DNA of 28,076 bases, from the NCBI GenBank assembly GCA_964513095.1, contig CAZELH010000007.1, positions 1-28,076 of the forward strand. The letters run 5' to 3'. Shown in pieces: positions 1 to 7,687 of the stretch. Source of the stretch: JBDKGD01 sp964513095 (GTDB lineage: Bacteria > Patescibacteriota > Minisyncoccia > UBA6257 > 2-01-FULL-56-20). How positions within the stretch are numbered: the stretch's first letter is position 1; the number at the start of each line of letters is the position of its first letter. Below the pieces are notes generated by a model that was not told where the DNA came from, made no database searches, and saw only the letters and a list, made by a program, of their open reading frames with translations. The position numbers and the translations under genes are program-made.

Positions 1-54
1 CAACTCCTCAAAAAGATTACTGACTCCGGGCAAAAACTGTTTTTGTGAATCCAT
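1..54 (-). CDS. Start of an unidentified protein, cut by the window edge
   Basis: An ATG on the minus strand at 54-52 opens an 18-codon frame running off the window edge, reading MDSQKQFLPGVSNLFEEL. The main support is its upstream DNA: TATACT (minus strand, 66-61) preceded by TGA, an extended -10 element, with exactly six bases before ATG. The same TGATATACT-N6-ATG arrangement precedes the next gene upstream (start at 3742). No SD is visible. Too little protein is present to assign a family. Confidence 0.5.
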   Translation of the reverse strand, partial: MDSQKQFLPGVSNLFEEL

Positions 55-60
55 ATAAGT

Positions 61-66
61 AGTATA
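61..66 (-). promoter_or_regulatory. Extended -10 box for the gene starting at 54
   Basis: The minus strand reads TGATATACT, with TATACT at 66-61, six bases before ATG. A transcript starting the usual 6-7 bases after the -10 would begin at or next to the start codon, giving a leaderless mRNA. No clear -35 was found, which suits an extended -10 promoter. Confidence 0.45.
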
Positions 67-76
67 TCAAACAAAA

Positions 77-3000
77 TTATTTTTTAGGCGCAGAATACAA
101 CGCTTCATCTACAATGAATTGCGCAACACTTTTGCGTTGCTCACCAATATCATCTGCAATCAACGCCTTTTTCTCATTGATCAAGTCTGCAATTTTATAC
201 AATCGATCTTCTGCAGGGATGTCAGCACCGGGATTTCTTGATAAAATTGTCGGCACCAAATCTTTATTGAAATGAACAGGGTGAATCGGTTGAGAAAGTA
301 ATGTCGCATCGGCTTTGTGTTTCAAAATCTCATCAATATGTTTCTGAAACTCACCAACACTAATACGAGATAAATCCTGCCATCGATTTTCAATATAGGC
401 ATCGGAAAAACCCATCTGTTCCAAAAAATTCTGAATTTTTAGAATTTCATTAGGAGTAACACTAGAGAGAACCTCTTTTGGAAGAAAATCTCTTAGTACT
501 GTTTCTGAAACAAGACGATCAACTGTTGGCAATGTTTTTTCCAAACCGGCAGGACGCGGTTCGGGCACGACGTCGTGAGAATTGGCCACGGCATCAATAT
601 CGCTTTGCTTAATCGGTAAATGAGGAAGTTCCTTATTAAGAACAATTTTTTGATCAGAAGGCGCTATCTGTTCACCAGATACATCAGAAGAGCGCGGGAA
701 AGCATCGTCCATATGCGGAACAGTATCAATATTTATTCGAGATTCAGGAATATGTTTCGACGGAACCTCTGGAGGGACATGATTGACCGGTACACTCAAC
801 CGTTGGGTTGGGTGATACTCATAAAACACAGGCCGATCGGTAACAACTGGTTTATTAATTACAAAATGAGTATCCCCCTTTCCATCAACCGTTGCAGTTA
901 AATCAAGCCGCGTATCTGGTGATGCAATACGAACTTCTCCGGTATTACTAATAAATCCATTTTCTTCCAATATGCTGCGAGTACGCATCTCAAGCGCATG
1001 CGAAAACTTGGCATGATCGCCCATATCATCGACAGAAATACCTAATCCTAATTTTTTAGGATCCACTCCCGATTTTGCCAAAAGTTCTAACTGCTTATGA
1101 ACCACGCCCCACGCACTCCCTCCTTTGCCAACCACCGCAGCATTTTTTAGCTCATCCAAATTCAACTTCACCCCTTCTCCTTTAAACATTTCTTGAAGTG
1201 ATTTTGCACCACCGGCAATCTTTTCCAACTCCAAAGACACTGTTGGGCCAAAGAATTTGTGCTCTACCACCTTTGGCGCGCTCTGACCGGTGTCTACTAT
1301 TTCACTCGTTTCTATTCCATTGTAGTCAGGACCATGCACTGGACCGGCGTAGTTAGGGCCGAATGGTTTTTGTGAAACAGAAGTATTTGATTCGGAAAGT
1401 CGAACATCACCAAAACCAGAAGAGCTTTCTTGTAATTGCGCAGGGGTGGGAGAACCAGTTTTTTCGAGGGGAATTGCATTCCCGTCTTTATCAAGCGGTG
1501 CCATACCAACAGAAGAAGGTCTTAGTGGGTTAGCATGTAAACCCACGGTATCTGTAAATTGACTAAACTCTGCATTAGCAATGGCACCAGCCGCAATTCC
1601 GGTAACAACAGTAGCGGTAAGAACAATTTTTTTAGCCAGAAGATAGTCTTTAAAAATATCGGATCGCTCACGAGTATAAGTATCTATAAATTGATCAAAA
1701 TCAGCCTCACCTTCCACAGAAAATAATCGCTCCTGAAATTTAGAAAGTTTGCGATTATGAATGGATTCGGAAATCTTACCCAAAGAAGCATTGGTAAATT
1801 GGCTGGCGCTTACACCAACGCCCGAAGCAATAAGGCCACGAACAAATCGCGAACCAGCATACGCTCCCAAAACTCCCAGTGTTCCAAGCCCAGCCGTTGA
1901 TACTCCAACAGCCACCACTCCCGTCGCAACCGCTGTCGTAAATGCCAGTCGAAGCTTTGGATTAATAGCCCGAACAACATCAAGCGCTTTTTGCAATGTC
2001 CCTTTTTCAGCTGGACCCGCAACCAAAATCTTCTCTTTATTTAACCGCTCCATTTCACCAACAATCGCCTCTTCAAAAATACTGCTCCGCAATTCACTGA
2101 TAGCTTTTATCTCATTCAAAGCAGCCTTCACACGCTCCCCATCATCAGCAATTCCATCGCGTTTCAAAATCAAATCTTCCTGCAACTTTATTCCGCCCAT
2201 TTTTTCCCACATACCTCGCGCCACATCCTTTTTCCCGTCTTCATATTCTTTTCTCGTTTCAAAATACTTTTTCAACCCCTGCGCCAAAGCATTTTTTTGA
2301 TCATCAGAAGCAAAGAATTTTTTTGCATGCCGAATATCAACAAACGCAGCACCGGAAGTGCTCAAAGACGCAACATAATCATTGATAATATCGGATAATT
2401 GCGGTGCCGGTTTTAACAAATTGACACGAACACCACTCCCTCCAGATGTTTTTGTAACAGAAGAAGCGTAATCCGTTGAAGCTTTTTTATAATTTTTCTC
2501 AATCGTAGCAATATCACGAGACGTAAATCCATTTTTCCCCAACCATGCATCTGCATCTACAAATGCCGATCGCACATCTCCAAACTCCAATGTATCCTCG
2601 ATTTCTTTTTGTGCGATTTGAACACGACTTTTTGGCGCCACTTCTGGTTTTGCTTCAGGTGAACTTTGAGGAACTTCGCCACTCGCTTTATTTTCTAAAA
2701 CAATAGAAGTATCTGAAGTTGCATCAGAACGTTCCACCAAAGGAGCACCCGCACTATTTTCCAAAACAACAGGTGTCTCTGAAATTGGGTGAAAATTTTC
2801 AGCTGGAGTCACAGGAGTAGATACGAAATCCCTCCGAGGAACTTGAACAGTTACACTCAAAGGATCGCCTTTGCTATCAAAAGAAACCTTTACATCTCGA
2901 GGAGAAGTAACAGTGGAGGCAGAAGAAACAATTTCGGAGCTAGCTTCGGTAGAAATCTCGCCAACAGGAGTAATTACGTCCGGTACGCTCACCGATTCTG

Positions 3001-3742
3001 GTACAAGCTCAACAGCTTTTGGTTCAGAAGAAAAATCACTGTCTGGATACTTTTTCTGATATTCATTATCATATTCGCCCAAAAAAAGATTAAAAATAAA
3101 TTTAACTATCAAATGACCCATGCCATCAAACGAACTAGTAAATTTTTTATTAAAATCTTCCTCAAGAGAAGCAATAATGGCGTCTTTTTGTGCGGGATCG
3201 TCGCGATACACCCCGTACATTTTTTCAAATGCCTCCTGAAATAACGCGGTGATGCCAACACGCTCGCATTTTTCTTTGAATCGCGGATTATTAAAAATCT
3301 TCTCAACAACTGCCTCTTGTTGAGGATTTAATTCTCTTTTTTTCTCGTCAATAATATCGGAATTTTCCGACTCAGGTTGAATTTGATTATTTTGTACATG
3401 CGAGAGATCAGGCTCAAAAGGTGGTGGCACTTCAGGTAACGGCTCCACGCGAGAGATCTCGGATAATTTCTTTTCCACGCTAGCCAATCTATTCTCAGCG
3501 TTTCTCACAAGAGAATCTACATCCTCTAATTGAGCATCTGAGTCAGAGATACCTACACCGCCCTCTGATTCAACAGAGGCGGGAGTCTGTACATCAACAA
3601 CAGAATCTTTATTTTTCTTATTACCTCTATTACGCGTACCTCGTGGAGTTTTTTCCTTAACTTCTCCAGCGGGTTGTGGCGCAGGTGTTATATTTTTTTC
3701 TGGCTCTGGTAAGGGAATAGTATTTTCTAATTCATTCTCCAT
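77..3742 (-). CDS. Large lineage-specific membrane-associated protein, function unknown
   Basis: A 1221-residue protein of no family I recognise. Residues 1-140 are rich in Pro, Glu and Ser and look disordered, with a short basic stretch near 30-46. A predicted helical part covers about 135-225. A second Ser/Pro/Val-rich linker (about 240-380) holds an imperfect internal repeat around VVLEN and IVLEN (near 325 and 347). A helical block lies at about 380-590. Hydrophobic Gly/Ala-rich segments at about 599-650 and 702-722 probably span or enter the membrane. The C-terminal 500 residues mix low-complexity and helical parts. The start at 3742 is supported by a TGATATACT box six bases upstream. 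It lies 19 bp after dedA on the same strand but has its own -10. A role at the envelope is inferred from composition only. Confidence 0.85.
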   Translation of the reverse strand: MENELENTIPLPEPEKNITPAPQPAGEVKEKTPRGTRNRGNKKNKDSVVDVQTPASVESEGGVGISDSDAQLEDVDSLVRNAENRLASVEKKLSEISRVEPLPEVPPPFEPDLSHVQNNQIQPESENSDIIDEKKRELNPQQEAVVEKIFNNPRFKEKCERVGITALFQEAFEKMYGVYRDDPAQKDAIIASLEEDFNKKFTSSFDGMGHLIVKFIFNLFLGEYDNEYQKKYPDSDFSSEPKAVELVPESVSVPDVITPVGEISTEASSEIVSSASTVTSPRDVKVSFDSKGDPLSVTVQVPRRDFVSTPVTPAENFHPISETPVVLENSAGAPLVERSDATSDTSIVLENKASGEVPQSSPEAKPEVAPKSRVQIAQKEIEDTLEFGDVRSAFVDADAWLGKNGFTSRDIATIEKNYKKASTDYASSVTKTSGGSGVRVNLLKPAPQLSDIINDYVASLSTSGAAFVDIRHAKKFFASDDQKNALAQGLKKYFETRKEYEDGKKDVARGMWEKMGGIKLQEDLILKRDGIADDGERVKAALNEIKAISELRSSIFEEAIVGEMERLNKEKILVAGPAEKGTLQKALDVVRAINPKLRLAFTTAVATGVVAVGVSTAGLGTLGVLGAYAGSRFVRGLIASGVGVSASQFTNASLGKISESIHNRKLSKFQERLFSVEGEADFDQFIDTYTRERSDIFKDYLLAKKIVLTATVVTGIAAGAIANAEFSQFTDTVGLHANPLRPSSVGMAPLDKDGNAIPLEKTGSPTPAQLQESSSGFGDVRLSESNTSVSQKPFGPNYAGPVHGPDYNGIETSEIVDTGQSAPKVVEHKFFGPTVSLELEKIAGGAKSLQEMFKGEGVKLNLDELKNAAVVGKGGSAWGVVHKQLELLAKSGVDPKKLGLGISVDDMGDHAKFSHALEMRTRSILEENGFISNTGEVRIASPDTRLDLTATVDGKGDTHFVINKPVVTDRPVFYEYHPTQRLSVPVNHVPPEVPSKHIPESRINIDTVPHMDDAFPRSSDVSGEQIAPSDQKIVLNKELPHLPIKQSDIDAVANSHDVVPEPRPAGLEKTLPTVDRLVSETVLRDFLPKEVLSSVTPNEILKIQNFLEQMGFSDAYIENRWQDLSRISVGEFQKHIDEILKHKADATLLSQPIHPVHFNKDLVPTILSRNPGADIPAEDRLYKIADLINEKKALIADDIGEQRKSVAQFIVDEALYSAPKK

Positions 3743-3748
3743 ACCAAA

Positions 3749-3754
3749 AGTATA
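3749..3754 (-). promoter_or_regulatory. Extended -10 box for the 1221-aa gene
   Basis: TATACT on the minus strand (3754-3749) is preceded by TGA and followed by six bases and ATG (3742-3740). It sits in the 19-bp gap after the dedA-like gene, so the large gene probably has its own, leaderless, transcript. No -35 or SD is seen. Confidence 0.5.
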
Positions 3755-3761
3755 TCATTTT

Positions 3762-4376
3762 CTAAATATCTTTCGGACGAAAAAATTTCTTTATAATTCG
3801 TGCGAGGAAAAATTGAAGTAACAAAAAGAGTGTGATGCCCAAAAAAAACAACTTCTCTATCCGCGCAAATGCCAAACTCGCCCCGAAATACGTTAAACTC
3901 GACGTCAAAAAATATGAAAGAGAAAAAATCACCGGCAACCAAAAACAGGACGCAACGACCGCGGCGGTAAAAAACAGCTTAAAGGGCAATCGTGCCCACC
4001 CTGCCGAAAACATCACAGGATAACTCAACCCATACAAAAATTTCGCAAAAAAAATCGTCTGCTTCCCCTTCTTCTCAAGGTACCCATCAAGTCGAGTAAG
4101 AAATGAAAATTTACCTCGGATAGCATCACCGAGCTTTGTATGTGAAAGGAGTCGTCCGACCCCATACCAAAAGACATCCGACGTTATCTCAGCGAATAAG
4201 ATAACGATCGCCACCCAGAAAACGCCGAAAAAACCAAATACGCCTCGTAGCGCCAGCCAAAATGCCGAAAAAGCAGCAATATTTCCCAAAAAAATAGTCG
4301 AAAAATAGAGGGAAAGATATCCCAAAAGATGATTTTTCAAAAAAAGAACCTCAAAACTGGCAAAAACAGTGTGCAT
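3762..4376 (-). CDS. DedA/VTT-family integral membrane protein
   Basis: A 204-residue polytopic membrane protein. An N-terminal hydrophobic hairpin (about 12-60) is followed by a segment with EITSDVFWYGVGR, resembling the DedA/SNARE-associated (VTT) signature around a membrane-embedded acidic residue and a downstream GR. Next come a basic cytoplasmic stretch (about 80-105), FLYGLSYPVMFSAGWARLPF (resembling the conserved re-entrant Arg/Gly-Pro region) and two C-terminal helices. DedA proteins are linked to lipid-carrier flipping and proton-dependent envelope homeostasis; the substrate here cannot be read from sequence. The length matches the family. No SD is visible before the ATG at 4376. Confidence 0.75.
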   Translation of the reverse strand: MHTVFASFEVLFLKNHLLGYLSLYFSTIFLGNIAAFSAFWLALRGVFGFFGVFWVAIVILFAEITSDVFWYGVGRLLSHTKLGDAIRGKFSFLTRLDGYLEKKGKQTIFFAKFLYGLSYPVMFSAGWARLPFKLFFTAAVVASCFWLPVIFSLSYFLTSSLTYFGASLAFARIEKLFFLGITLFLLLQFFLARIIKKFFRPKDI

Positions 4377-4555
4377 AAGGGGGTAAAAGTGAAAAATGCC
4401 CTATAAACGACGAAAAATGAACCGATATCGCAACGATGATTTCAATACCCTCTAGTATACACTAAACCCCCAAAATCGACGCCCCCCCTCTCTCTTGCCC
4501 ATCTTCATGTTTCTTTATTTGCCTTACACGCTCTACGACACGTCCTTCCGCGTGT

Positions 4556-4581
4556 CCCTCCGTAGTTTTAACGAAGGAGGG
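4556..4581. repeat. Short GC-rich inverted repeat in spacer
   Basis: CCCTCC (4556-4561) and GGAGGG (4576-4581) form an inverted repeat around a 14-base centre, followed by TTTTACG. It resembles palindromic intergenic repeats common in Parcubacteria. It could act as a weak plus-strand terminator, but no plus-strand gene precedes it. It lies in the 387-bp stretch 4377-4763, which otherwise holds only the candidate RNA and no gene. Confidence 0.4.
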
Positions 4582-4655
4582 TTTTACGCTTTAGAATTCA
4601 CGTTTTACTACCAAAAATCTTGCTTTTTCAACAAAAAATGGCTTAAATATGGCTA

Positions 4656-4757
4656 GGAGCAATCTCAACCTGTGCTAGAAAACCATAACCAGATATGCCT
4701 ACCAGAAGAGAAAATGGTTTTCTAGTACAGGCACACCCATAAAAAGGAAAGTGCTCC
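4656..4757 (+). ncRNA. Candidate structured RNA or tRNA leader upstream of tRNA-His
   Basis: An 18-bp helix with one G-T wobble is formed by 4669-4686 and 4714-4731, enclosing a 27-base loop. An outer helix, GGAGCA (4656-4661) with TGCTCC (4752-4757), would close the whole into a folded RNA of about 100 bases ending six bases before the tRNA. I do not recognise an SRP, 6S, RNase P or tmRNA signature. Orientation is assumed from the adjacent tRNA. It could also be a leader processed from the tRNA precursor, or a cruciform repeat in DNA. Confidence 0.35.
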
Positions 4758-4763
4758 CCTTAT

Positions 4764-4835
4764 GGAGGCATTGGTGTAGTAGTAACACTGCAGTTTGTGG
4801 CACTGCCATCACGGGTGCAAATCCCGTATGCCTCC
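4764..4835 (+). tRNA. tRNA-His (anticodon GTG)
   Basis: A full cloverleaf can be drawn. G-1 (4764) faces C73 (4835), the histidine identity pair. The acceptor stem is 4765-4771 with 4828-4834; the D stem GTGT/ACAC (4774-4777, 4785-4788); the anticodon stem GCAGT/ACTGC (4790-4794, 4802-4806) around TTGTGGC with anticodon GTG at 4797-4799; a four-base variable loop; the T stem ACGGG/CCCGT (4811-4815, 4823-4827). CCA is not encoded. Two oddities: the D loop AGTAGTA has A at position 18 instead of G, and the T loop TGCAAAT has G at position 55 instead of U. All stems are intact, so it looks functional. Confidence 0.92.
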
Positions 4836-4911
4836 CATTAGAAAGTCTTAACGAACAAAGTGAGTTTAGATTTTCCTAGTAAATAGCAAAACTTAATCTT
4901 GTCATAAAAAA

Positions 4912-4940
4912 TTGACAGATATTATTGAGTGTGCAAAAAT
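4912..4940 (+). promoter_or_regulatory. Sigma70-type promoter for the 88-aa gene
   Basis: A perfect TTGACA (4912-4917) is followed after 17 bp by AAAAAT (4935-4940), 4 of 6 to the -10 consensus. Transcription would begin about 50 bp before the SD-preceded ATG at 4996, so this gene has a true leader, unlike the TATACT-N6-ATG genes. Confidence 0.5.
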
Positions 4941-4995
4941 CATCTTCGGCACGAAAATCTTTTAACAATCAAACCAAACCGAAGGAGTAAATCTC

Positions 4996-5262
4996 ATGGG
5001 CTATGCAAAGGATGGACGCGAAGAAATCTATGAAACGGCAACAAACTGGCAACAAGGAAAAACTCGCTTCTCAATTAACTTTGTAAGAGAAGCGGAAAAA
5101 ACAATACTTTCACCCACACTAACCGCATCACAAAAAATTCGACTGTTTCAAACAATACAAATGGTAAAAAGTGGTGACCTCATCTTTGATGAGTCAGAAC
5201 CCGTGGTTGATTTTTTAAAAGATTTCGAAAGAAAAGAATATCACATCACCGCCCACGGCTAA
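4996..5262 (+). CDS. Small unknown protein, 88 aa
   Basis: An 88-residue, soluble, charged protein with no family I recognise. The middle (ILSPTLTASQKIRLFQTIQMV, about 37-57) looks helical; there is no membrane segment and no Cys. The start is well supported by AAGGAG ending eight bases before ATG. The gene is a self-contained unit: a TTGACA promoter at 4912, its own SD, the ORF and an intrinsic terminator at 5284. It lies downstream of tRNA-His but has its own promoter. The acidic and basic residues around a short helical core would fit a small regulatory or nucleic-acid-binding protein, but that is a guess. Confidence 0.75.
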   Translation: MGYAKDGREEIYETATNWQQGKTRFSINFVREAEKTILSPTLTASQKIRLFQTIQMVKSGDLIFDESEPVVDFLKDFERKEYHITAHG

Positions 5263-5283
5263 CACCAAGCCAAACTCCACCAC

Positions 5284-5315
5284 AACGGGACGACCACCAA
5301 TCGCCCCGTTTTTTT
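5284..5315 (+). terminator. Intrinsic terminator of the 88-aa gene
   Basis: AACGGG (5284-5289) pairs with CCCGTT (5305-5310) around a 15-base loop and runs into a T tract (5309-5315). The tract is on the plus strand only, so it serves the 88-aa gene and not the converging cysteine desulfurase gene, whose stop lies at its edge. Confidence 0.7.
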
Positions 5316-6576
5316 ATGAAAAAATTTTCTTTAACACAGCAAACAACTCATCAACATCCTTTTTTGTCGTTTCTCGTCCAAATGAAAATCGCACCGTCCG
5401 CAACGCCTCATCTTTTGAAAATCCTAAGGCGGTATAGACATGTGAAACGCTAAACGCGCGAGCTGAACAGGCGGACCCAGAAGACGCCGCGATACCCGCC
5501 AAATCAAGTCGAGTCAAAATATCCTGCGCGGTGGCTTCACCAGAAACAACAACTGAAAGAATGTGGGGTAATGACTCCGATATTTTTGACGAACGTAAAA
5601 TACCGACGAGTCGAACATGAGGAACAAGCGCGTGAAGTTTTTTCCATAAATACTTTCGCAAATCGTACAGTCGCGCTGCTTCCTTATTGCGCATACGCAC
5701 AGCAATTTCCACCGCCGCTGCAAATCCCACAATCCCCGCCACATTTTCGGTTCCCGATCGAAGTCCGCCCTCCTGCCCTCCGCCATGTAAAATCGGCAGT
5801 ACGGCTGGCTTCAAATACACCTGCCCTTTCGTAGGAACGCAAAACACTCGTTGTCCCAGACACAACGCACCCACTCCCTTTGGCCCATATATTTTTTGAG
5901 AGGAAAGCGTTAACAAATCAACACCCAACTCAACAAGATTACAAGAAAAATATCCAAACACCTGCGCCGCGTCAGTATGAAAAAATGGATATGATTGACT
6001 ATCAATTTTTTTTCGAAAATCAGAAAGTATGGCTGAAATTTTTTGGATCGGCTGGATAGTACCCACTTCATTATTTCCATACATCACTGATACTAAAATA
6101 GTTTCGGGCGTCAACGCCTCTTGTAGCGCATCGCAATCGACAATTCCATTGCGATCAACAGGAACCACCACCAGATCGACAAGTTTGGCGCGTTCCAAAA
6201 AACGCGCGCACGACAACACGCTATCGTGTTCAATAGCCGAAACAACAATTCGCGGTGTTTTGCCTAAATTTTTAGCTCGCCAAAAGTGCACTACTCCGGT
6301 TATGGCAAGATTATTTGCTTCGGTGGCACTACCAGTAAAAACAACGCCATCAAAAGAAATGCCGGTTTCACGCGCAACAACGATGCGCGCGCTATCAAGC
6401 GCCGCGATCGCCTCTTGTCCAAAAGAATGCAGTGATCCGGCATTGCCAAATGAGCGTGAAAAATACGGCTCCATCGCGGTCAAAACCCGCGCATCAACCG
6501 GAGTCGTCGCCGCGTAATCAAAATAACGTTTTTTTGGGGTTTTCACTTGTTTCTGTTTCATTGTTCGTATCTTCAT
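5314..6576 (-). CDS. Cysteine desulfurase, NifS/IscS family
   Basis: A PLP enzyme that takes sulfur from L-cysteine as a persulfide for tRNA thiolation or Fe-S assembly. Visible landmarks (420-aa numbering): the N-terminal FDYAATTPV; EH at 116-117, the His that stacks on PLP; HTDAAQ with D202; the Schiff-base lysine K228 in SSQKIYGPKGVG; and the persulfide cysteine C370 in SSGSACSA. The residue before the lysine is Gln where His is usual. Length is normal (about 380-420). The first ATG lies 59 bp inside the upstream exonuclease gene; ATG at 6561 or a GTG just before the conserved core would shorten the overlap, and no SD decides. No scaffold (iscU) or thiouridylase gene is adjacent, so the sulfur acceptor is unknown. 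Confidence 0.93.
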   Translation of the reverse strand: MKIRTMKQKQVKTPKKRYFDYAATTPVDARVLTAMEPYFSRSFGNAGSLHSFGQEAIAALDSARIVVARETGISFDGVVFTGSATEANNLAITGVVHFWRAKNLGKTPRIVVSAIEHDSVLSCARFLERAKLVDLVVVPVDRNGIVDCDALQEALTPETILVSVMYGNNEVGTIQPIQKISAILSDFRKKIDSQSYPFFHTDAAQVFGYFSCNLVELGVDLLTLSSQKIYGPKGVGALCLGQRVFCVPTKGQVYLKPAVLPILHGGGQEGGLRSGTENVAGIVGFAAAVEIAVRMRNKEAARLYDLRKYLWKKLHALVPHVRLVGILRSSKISESLPHILSVVVSGEATAQDILTRLDLAGIAASSGSACSARAFSVSHVYTALGFSKDEALRTVRFSFGRETTKKDVDELFAVLKKIFS

Positions 6577-7162
6577 GTGTTACCGAAGAAACTTCGACAT
6601 TCTTTAAATTGAGTGCTTTTAGTTCTCCGGTAATTTTATCGGGGATCATAAACGTGCCCGAGGAAAGATACAGATCATACAACTCTTTTGTTAACTTCAC
6701 GTCTTGCAAACAGTATTCTTTCAACTCCTCCATTCTCCCCTGTCGATATAAATCAATAGCCTCACTCCCGTGTCCAGACTTGCCGGTTCCTAAATTTGCT
6801 TGAGCAAGTCGATCAAGAGAGATTCGTTTCCCAGTTGCCATCTCAATCAACTCAAGTAAATCAACACGGGGCATCTTCCAAAGATCAAGAGAATCGCGTC
6901 GAGATAATTTTTGAAAATAATGATGAAGAACGGGCACGTCGTATCGATTAGAAGAAAACCCAACAATAGTCTTTGCGCGTAAAAACAAATCTGCCAACTC
7001 CTCCATCTGATCCTCTTCAAAAGAATAATAGGAATCGGTAGCATACGAATACACTCCCACCACTGAAATTTTTAATGCTCCGTAGTTGTTCCACCCCACA
7101 TCCGGATCAGTAAAAAAATTCTGAGTTTCGATATCAAATACAAGAGTATCGGAGGCATCCAT
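6518..7162 (-). CDS. Predicted DEDDy-type 3'-5' exonuclease (RNase H-like fold)
   Basis: A 214-residue protein with the exonuclease motifs of the DnaQ/RNase H-like superfamily: FDIET with D10 and E12 (Exo I), SNRYDVP with D75 (Exo II), and YCLQDV with Y150 and D154 (Exo III in the YxxxD form). This resembles the YprB-like group of predicted 3'-5' exonucleases. Two divalent metals would be held by the acidic residues. The C-terminal 35 residues are polar and probably disordered. The 3' end overlaps the 5' end of the cysteine desulfurase gene by up to 59 bp, implying co-transcription. Substrate (DNA or RNA) cannot be told from sequence. Confidence 0.8.
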   Translation of the reverse strand: MDASDTLVFDIETQNFFTDPDVGWNNYGALKISVVGVYSYATDSYYSFEEDQMEELADLFLRAKTIVGFSSNRYDVPVLHHYFQKLSRRDSLDLWKMPRVDLLELIEMATGKRISLDRLAQANLGTGKSGHGSEAIDLYRQGRMEELKEYCLQDVKLTKELYDLYLSSGTFMIPDKITGELKALNLKNVEVSSVTHEDTNNETETSENPKKTLF

Positions 7163-7201
7163 AGTGGCCTAAAAATAAAACAAAATAGTATTTTTGTCAA
7201 A

Positions 7202-7231
7202 AAAGGACGGGCGAAAAATCGTCCATCCTTT
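7202..7231 (-). terminator. Intrinsic terminator (minus strand) after the 116-aa ORF
   Basis: A 12-bp stem with one mismatch and one G-T pair (arms 7202-7213 and 7220-7231, loop AAAAAT). On the minus strand the stem runs into TTTTTTGAC, a short U tract; on the plus strand it is followed by A-rich DNA only. It lies 18 bases after the stop of the minus-strand ORF at 7249-7599 and before the exonuclease gene. Confidence 0.6.
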
Positions 7232-7248
7232 AAAAAATTATACGCAAC

Positions 7249-7599
7249 TCAATACAAAACAACCTGCAATGATCGAAGTTGCTGATGAGCCAATCGAGGT
7301 TGCGAAGAAAACAACCCGTTATAAAAAGCGCAGGTGCGAACAACGAAACATTCAAAATCCTCATGAGTATCAAATCTCCATTCATATTTCTGTTCGAAAG
7401 GAAGCGTCGAACGCACAATCCAAAATGTCGAAAATCTCGAAAATCCGAAAATCTGACCATATGTCAAAAATTCAAGCACTCCGACAGATTTATGGTTTTC
7501 CGAAAAAACACGAGGGACATGATGCTCAAAAAGTTCACGAGCGATACAGCGTTCAACAACATCAAACGGCAAATCAAAACAATCAACAAAACAATTCAT
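7249..7599 (-). CDS. Small unknown protein, 116 aa
   Basis: Several frames are open here on both strands; I choose this one because its context is complete. AGGAGG lies nine bases before ATG (the best SD in the window), the frame ends in TGA at 7249, and a minus-strand terminator follows. The protein is rich in Phe, aromatic residues and His, with several Cys (C3, C7, C18 and others), and has no clear membrane segment or known family. The nearby CGAAAATC repeats on the plus strand correspond to Phe/Ser/Arg codons here. It starts about 90 bp from ftsK and is divergent from it. The competing plus-strand frame (7194-7601) has no SD and a biased Lys/Gln/Asn composition. Confidence 0.55.
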   Translation of the reverse strand: MNCFVDCFDLPFDVVERCIARELFEHHVPRVFSENHKSVGVLEFLTYGQIFGFSRFSTFWIVRSTLPFEQKYEWRFDTHEDFECFVVRTCAFYNGLFSSQPRLAHQQLRSLQVVLY

Positions 7600-7687
7600 A
7601 ACTTAAAGCCTCCTAAATGAATGAAAGGGTCTAGCTATTCTCATAATACCATTTGTATTCAACGAAAAAATGAGGGAAAATAAGGTA

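Noticed and set aside
7194..7601. Plus-strand 135-aa ORF
   Set aside because: No SD or promoter, biased Lys/Gln/Asn composition, and a better supported gene lies on the opposite strand.
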